Source of the DNA: Hungatella hathewayi WAL-18680
Lineage (GTDB): Bacteria; Bacillota; Clostridia; Lachnospirales; Lachnospiraceae
DNA length: 64,000 bases
Reading direction: 5' to 3'
Assembly: GCF_000235505.1 (NCBI RefSeq)
Contig: NZ_JH379029.1
Location: forward strand, 385,798-449,797
The notes under the pieces were generated by a model that did no database searches, had not been told where the DNA came from, and saw only the letters and a list, made by a program, of their open reading frames with translations. Shown here piece by piece: positions 60,957 to 64,000 of this stretch. Position numbers and translations under genes: made by a program. Within the stretch, counting starts at the first letter, position 1, and each line of letters starts with the position of its first letter.

Positions 60957-61658
60957 TCACCCCCTCTGCCCATAGTAGGCCGAAGAACCATGCTTGCGCT
61001 GATAATGCTTGTCCTGTATCCACTGCGAAGCCGGCTGCGCACTGTGGTGAATCTCCCGTGTCAGAACAGCCATCTTTGCCACTTCCTCCATTACCACCGC
61101 GTGATATACCGCGTCCGCCGCATCCTTCCCCCAGGCAAAGGGTCCATGGCTTTGGCATATAACCCCTGGCATCTGCCCGGAATCAAGGTTCCGGCCGCGA
61201 AAGGTCTCTATAATTACGACCCCCGTATTTTTTTCATAATCCCCATCTATCTCAGCCTGTGTAAGCCCTCTGGCACATGGAATCGCGCCATAGAAATAAT
61301 CGGCATGAGTTGTCCCATAGCAGGGAATATCCAGCCCTGTCTGCGCCCAGGCCACCGCATATGGACTGTGGGTATGTACAATCCCATTCACCGCAGGAAA
61401 CGCCTTATAAAGCTCCAAATGGGTTTTCGTATCGGACGAGGGATTTAATGCCCCGGAGACGATTTCCCCTTCAAAATTCAACACAACCATATCCTCAGGC
61501 CGTAAATCATCATACGCAACCCCCGAAGGCTTTATGGCAAACACGCCCGCCTCACGGTCGGCCTCCGACACATTTCCCCATGTGAGTGTTACAAGGTCGT
61601 ACTTCACAAGCATTTGATTTGCGCTGCACACCCGTTTTCTTAACGCTTCGTATTCCAT
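60957..61658 (-). CDS. L-ribulose-5-phosphate 4-epimerase (UlaF/AraD family)
   Basis: The 233-residue class II aldolase-fold protein has LVTLTWGNVSEADREAG, FAIKPSGVAYDDL, SSDTKTHLELYKAFPAVNGIVHTHSPYAVAWAQ (zinc-binding His pair) and YGTTHADYFYGAIPCAR. It turns L-ribulose 5-phosphate into D-xylulose 5-phosphate, the exit of the ascorbate route into central metabolism. Beside UlaE and UlaG it is best read as UlaF, though AraD and SgbE are nearly indistinguishable by sequence alone. Its start lies inside the end of the upstream beta-propeller gene. Confidence 0.93.
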   Translation of the reverse strand: MEYEALRKRVCSANQMLVKYDLVTLTWGNVSEADREAGVFAIKPSGVAYDDLRPEDMVVLNFEGEIVSGALNPSSDTKTHLELYKAFPAVNGIVHTHSPYAVAWAQTGLDIPCYGTTHADYFYGAIPCARGLTQAEIDGDYEKNTGVVIIETFRGRNLDSGQMPGVICQSHGPFAWGKDAADAVYHAVVMEEVAKMAVLTREIHHSAQPASQWIQDKHYQRKHGSSAYYGQRG

Positions 61659-62707
61659 GGCCGCTCCTTTACCACATAAACCGCCGCCTGTGCCGCCTCC
61701 CGGTTCGCTGCCAAAATACAGTCCTGCTGCGAGCCGTTATAAATGACAGCATTGCTGGGTCCCACACCTTCATCCACCGTAATAATTTCAAATTCCTGTT
61801 GTTCCCTGTTGTACCGCACCACAAACAGCTGTTGTTTTCCCCTGCGGCATCCCCCCACAAACACAGGCTGGCCGCCAAGAATCCCCGCCCTGACCACATG
61901 GTAAAACTCCGATGTCTCAGGATGTTCAAAAACTTGTATCCACTGGCCTTCCACGCATTTATAAATACGGAAATACCTTCCGTGAAAAGCCTCTATGGCC
62001 GCAATCTCCATCTCCCCGTCCCCGTCAATATCTATCAGGTCGGCATCGCCGGTCGGCTGGTTCATCACCTGCTCCACCGACCATTCCCCATCGATATCTT
62101 CCGGCGGAGTAAAGAGAAAGATTCCCTGCTCACAGGTCACAAGACCTGCATCATAGCCTTCCTGTCTCACCCGGGCATAACCGTGATTTTGATAAAAATC
62201 CTCCCGCAGCGCCGTAAGTTCAACCGGCTGTTTCTCATCGGCTGGCAGAACCGCCGCATAGACGCCGCCCGGCTGGCTCCAGTCCTCCCGCGTCTGCTTA
62301 TGTGCGGCAAGCGTACAGCAGATAAGCCAGACAATTCCGTTCCTCTCAAGCAGATCAAACCGGTGCAGATATGGGAGCGTGAACAGTTCCTTTACCCCAT
62401 AGCTGTCCTGTCCATCCAGCCGCACCCAGACCAGGCACGCCTCCTCCCAATCATAAAGCCGGAAGAACTTCTGCACCGCCAGGAACTCCCCATCCCTTCC
62501 GGGTACAGGTACCATACTCATCGTCCCGCCAGGCTGTTCCCATACGGATTTGCGTTTCGTAAACGTCTCACAATCCCAGGCAAAACAACTGCCATGATTT
62601 TCCGCCGCGAAAAAAACATATGGTTCTCCATCCGCCTCCATCACATTTACCGCATAACAGTGGTCCTGCTGCTCCAAAACCCGTTTCGTAAATTCCATAT
62701 CAGACAC
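61640..62707 (-). CDS. Cytoplasmic beta-propeller-like protein with an FG-GAP motif
   Basis: The 355-residue protein shows repeated strand-turn units of a propeller and one clear calcium-binding FG-GAP motif (GDADLIDIDGDGEMEIAAIEAFHG, near 235). There is no signal peptide, so it is expected inside the cell, which is unusual for this motif. I recognise no enzyme signature. It is inserted between UlaG and the epimerases and overlaps the epimerase start by 19 bases. A lactonase-like or sugar-binding role in the pathway can be suggested from position only. Confidence 0.7.
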   Translation of the reverse strand: MSDMEFTKRVLEQQDHCYAVNVMEADGEPYVFFAAENHGSCFAWDCETFTKRKSVWEQPGGTMSMVPVPGRDGEFLAVQKFFRLYDWEEACLVWVRLDGQDSYGVKELFTLPYLHRFDLLERNGIVWLICCTLAAHKQTREDWSQPGGVYAAVLPADEKQPVELTALREDFYQNHGYARVRQEGYDAGLVTCEQGIFLFTPPEDIDGEWSVEQVMNQPTGDADLIDIDGDGEMEIAAIEAFHGRYFRIYKCVEGQWIQVFEHPETSEFYHVVRAGILGGQPVFVGGCRRGKQQLFVVRYNREQQEFEIITVDEGVGPSNAVIYNGSQQDCILAANREAAQAAVYVVKERPWNTKR

Positions 62708-62713
62708 CTCTTA

Positions 62714-63781
62714 TCAAAGGAAGGCGGGGAATGGTAAATCGGTAGGCTGTGTAAAACAGTCATCGAACCCCCGTGGATAGTGATAGTACAGCCGCTCTTT
62801 ATCATCCGGGAATGTAAACTTCCCGCCCACCTGCCAGATATAGGGCTTAAACGTATATTCCATGCGCTCCCTGCGATACTTGTAGAGCATCATGATTTCA
62901 GAAGGATCCGCCTGAAAATTAGACCAGATATCATGGTGGAACGGAATCACCACCTGTGCCTTCAAGGCCTCACCCATTCTCAGAATATCAGAAGCCGTCA
63001 TCTTATCCGTAATACCCCGCGGATTTTCACCGTAAGAGCCAAGGGCCACATCTATCTTATGCTCATTGCCATGCTTCGCGTAATAGTTTGAATAATGGCT
63101 GTCTCCGGAATGATAGATGCTTCCTCCCGGCGTCTTAATCAGATAGTTTACCGCCTTCCTGTCCATGTCGTCCGGCAGGCGCCCCTCAAACACATCATCC
63201 GGACTGCCAGCAGTAATAAGAGCCGTGCGGTCAAAAGATTCCAGCGCCAAAAGTTCAACATCCCCTATCTGCACCGAATCTCCCGGCCTGACGGTAATGC
63301 ATCGCTCTTTCGGCACCCCCCACTCGATCCATCGGTCCGTACAATACTCCGGTCCAATAAATGGAACCTCCGAGCTGCAATTTTGAAGTACGGCTGCCGC
63401 CACATTGATATCGATATGGTCATTGTGATAATGAGTGGACACCACCGCATTGATGTCACGGATTGCAAAAGGGTCCATCACAAAGGGAGATACCCGTAAA
63501 TTCGGCTGCAGTTTTTTCCCTCCACACATCCTGGCCATCTGGTGCCCCGGCGCCATGTATGGATTCTTATGCGTACTCTTCCCCGTTCCACACCAGAAGT
63601 CAACACAAAGGTTGGTATCCCCCTCCGTCTTAATCCAAAGGCCGGTACAGCCCAGCCACCACATGGCGAAGGTCCCGGTTTCCACCTTCGTGTTCTCAAT
63701 TTCCTCATTCAGCCAGGAGCCCCATTCCGGAAATGTGTTCAATATCCATGACTCTCTTGTAATTTCCTCCACCTTACTCAT
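62714..63781 (-). CDS. ulaG: L-ascorbate-6-phosphate lactonase-like metallo-beta-lactamase-fold enzyme
   Basis: The 355-residue protein has the UlaG pattern: [47 protein letters not shown] with metal ligands His117, His119, Asp121 and His122, [17 protein letters not shown] and [13 protein letters not shown]. UlaG opens the ring of L-ascorbate 6-phosphate in the cytoplasm to give 3-keto-L-gulonate 6-phosphate. It is the first gene of the operon and has a good promoter upstream. No UlaD decarboxylase, PTS subunit or kinase is visible, so the phosphorylation step is unexplained here. Confidence 0.9.
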   Translation of the reverse strand: MSKVEEITRESWILNTFPEWGSWLNEEIENTKVETGTFAMWWLGCTGLWIKTEGDTNLCVDFWCGTGKSTHKNPYMAPGHQMARMCGGKKLQPNLRVSPFVMDPFAIRDINAVVSTHYHNDHIDINVAAAVLQNCSSEVPFIGPEYCTDRWIEWGVPKERCITVRPGDSVQIGDVELLALESFDRTALITAGSPDDVFEGRLPDDMDRKAVNYLIKTPGGSIYHSGDSHYSNYYAKHGNEHKIDVALGSYGENPRGITDKMTASDILRMGEALKAQVVIPFHHDIWSNFQADPSEIMMLYKYRRERMEYTFKPYIWQVGGKFTFPDDKERLYYHYPRGFDDCFTQPTDLPFPAFL

Positions 63782-63845
63782 TCTTATAATCCCCTTTTAT
63801 GATTGTTTTGTGAACTTTTTATTGCTCATTTTCTCTTATGCCTTC

Positions 63846-63918
63846 AGTATATATTCTTTTATTTCTAAATTCAACCTGAAATATATCATAATTTCAACTT
63901 AAAACTTTGTGCAAAGTT
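63846..63918 (-). promoter_or_regulatory. Promoter of the ula-like operon with two palindromes
   Basis: On the minus strand TTGAAT (63874-63869) and TATACT (63851-63846) are 17 bases apart. Upstream are tgaaat/atttca (63877-63896, eight-base spacer) and aactttg/caaagtt (63903-63918, two-base spacer). These are candidate operators in the divergent control region. Confidence 0.6.
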
Positions 63919-63949
63919 AACAAAAGAATCTTTTATGTTCTTTTTATGA

Positions 63950-64000
63950 TTGTTTTTCAACATCCACTGTGCTATCATGGGATTACATTCATAAAAGGAG
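63950..64000 (+). promoter_or_regulatory. Promoter and ribosome binding site of a divergent gene beyond the window
   Basis: TTGTTT (63950-63955) and TATCAT (63973-63978) are 17 bases apart, and aaaggag ends exactly at base 64000. A plus-strand gene, likely the regulator of the ula-like operon, should start within about ten bases after the edge. Confidence 0.6.

Noticed and set aside
61586-62737. Plus-strand frame of 383 codons opposite the beta-propeller gene
   Set aside because: It lies opposite a tightly coupled operon gene with a proper start, and shows no domain pattern.

Overview
The window looks like chromosome of an anaerobic gut Firmicute of the Lachnospiraceae type (Enterocloster/Hungatella/Clostridium cluster XIVa-like). 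This is inferred from gene content: YesM/YesN two-component pairs beside Lpl-type sugar ABC transporters, DUF1622 and DUF378 proteins, anaerobic-type Cys sulfatases, roughly half-GC coding sequence and AT-rich intergenic regions with textbook sigma-A promoters. I see no tRNA, rRNA, prophage, transposase or CRISPR array. Most genes are on the minus strand.

Layout. 1-2552: core metabolism (rpiB fragment, aroC, a lactonase-like beta-propeller protein). 2614-2726: a nested palindromic element. 2922-7257: a PuuR-like regulator with the polyamine transporter potABCD, then a DUF1622 protein. 7710-10238: a LacI regulator and a cation/proton antiporter with a very acidic tail. 10283-16114: a minus operon of uridine phosphorylase-like enzyme, solute-binding protein, two permeases, an MsmK/UgpC-type ATPase and a glycerophosphodiesterase. 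16391-18384: a PHP phosphoesterase and nagA.

18500-31066 is a glycan-utilisation locus: ABC permeases, sulfatase, creatininase-family amidohydrolase, binding protein, YesM/YesN pair, GH105 hydrolase, AraC regulator and GH4 enzyme. A second locus at 37206-46549 has a sulfatase, GH28, a mutarotase-like protein, two permeases, a binding protein and another YesM/YesN pair. Together they suggest import and breakdown of sulfated, uronic-acid-rich oligosaccharides. Neither locus has its own ATPase, so the ATPase at 11005 may serve them.

31201-35582 holds a DEAD-box RNA helicase with a structured, attenuator-like leader and an OmpR/EnvZ-type two-component system. Between them, at 33114-33397, is the most notable element: a compact locus with all the parts of a par/Fst-like type I toxin-antitoxin system. 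It has a 31-residue single-membrane-segment peptide, a strong promoter on each side, a shared bidirectional terminator, and a direct repeat that places the toxin start-codon sequence under the convergent antisense RNA.

46723-55444: DUF378 protein; an LRR/VWA/MoxR trio; then nitroreductase, zinc-ribbon, Gfo/Idh/MocA and TIR-domain genes close together; and a dNTP triphosphohydrolase. 55610-63781: one long minus operon resembling the L-ascorbate (ula) pathway (UlaG, UlaE, UlaF/AraD homologues), but joined to a ribose-type ABC transporter, a beta-propeller protein and an esterase instead of the usual PTS. The window ends at the ribosome binding site of a divergent gene, probably its regulator.
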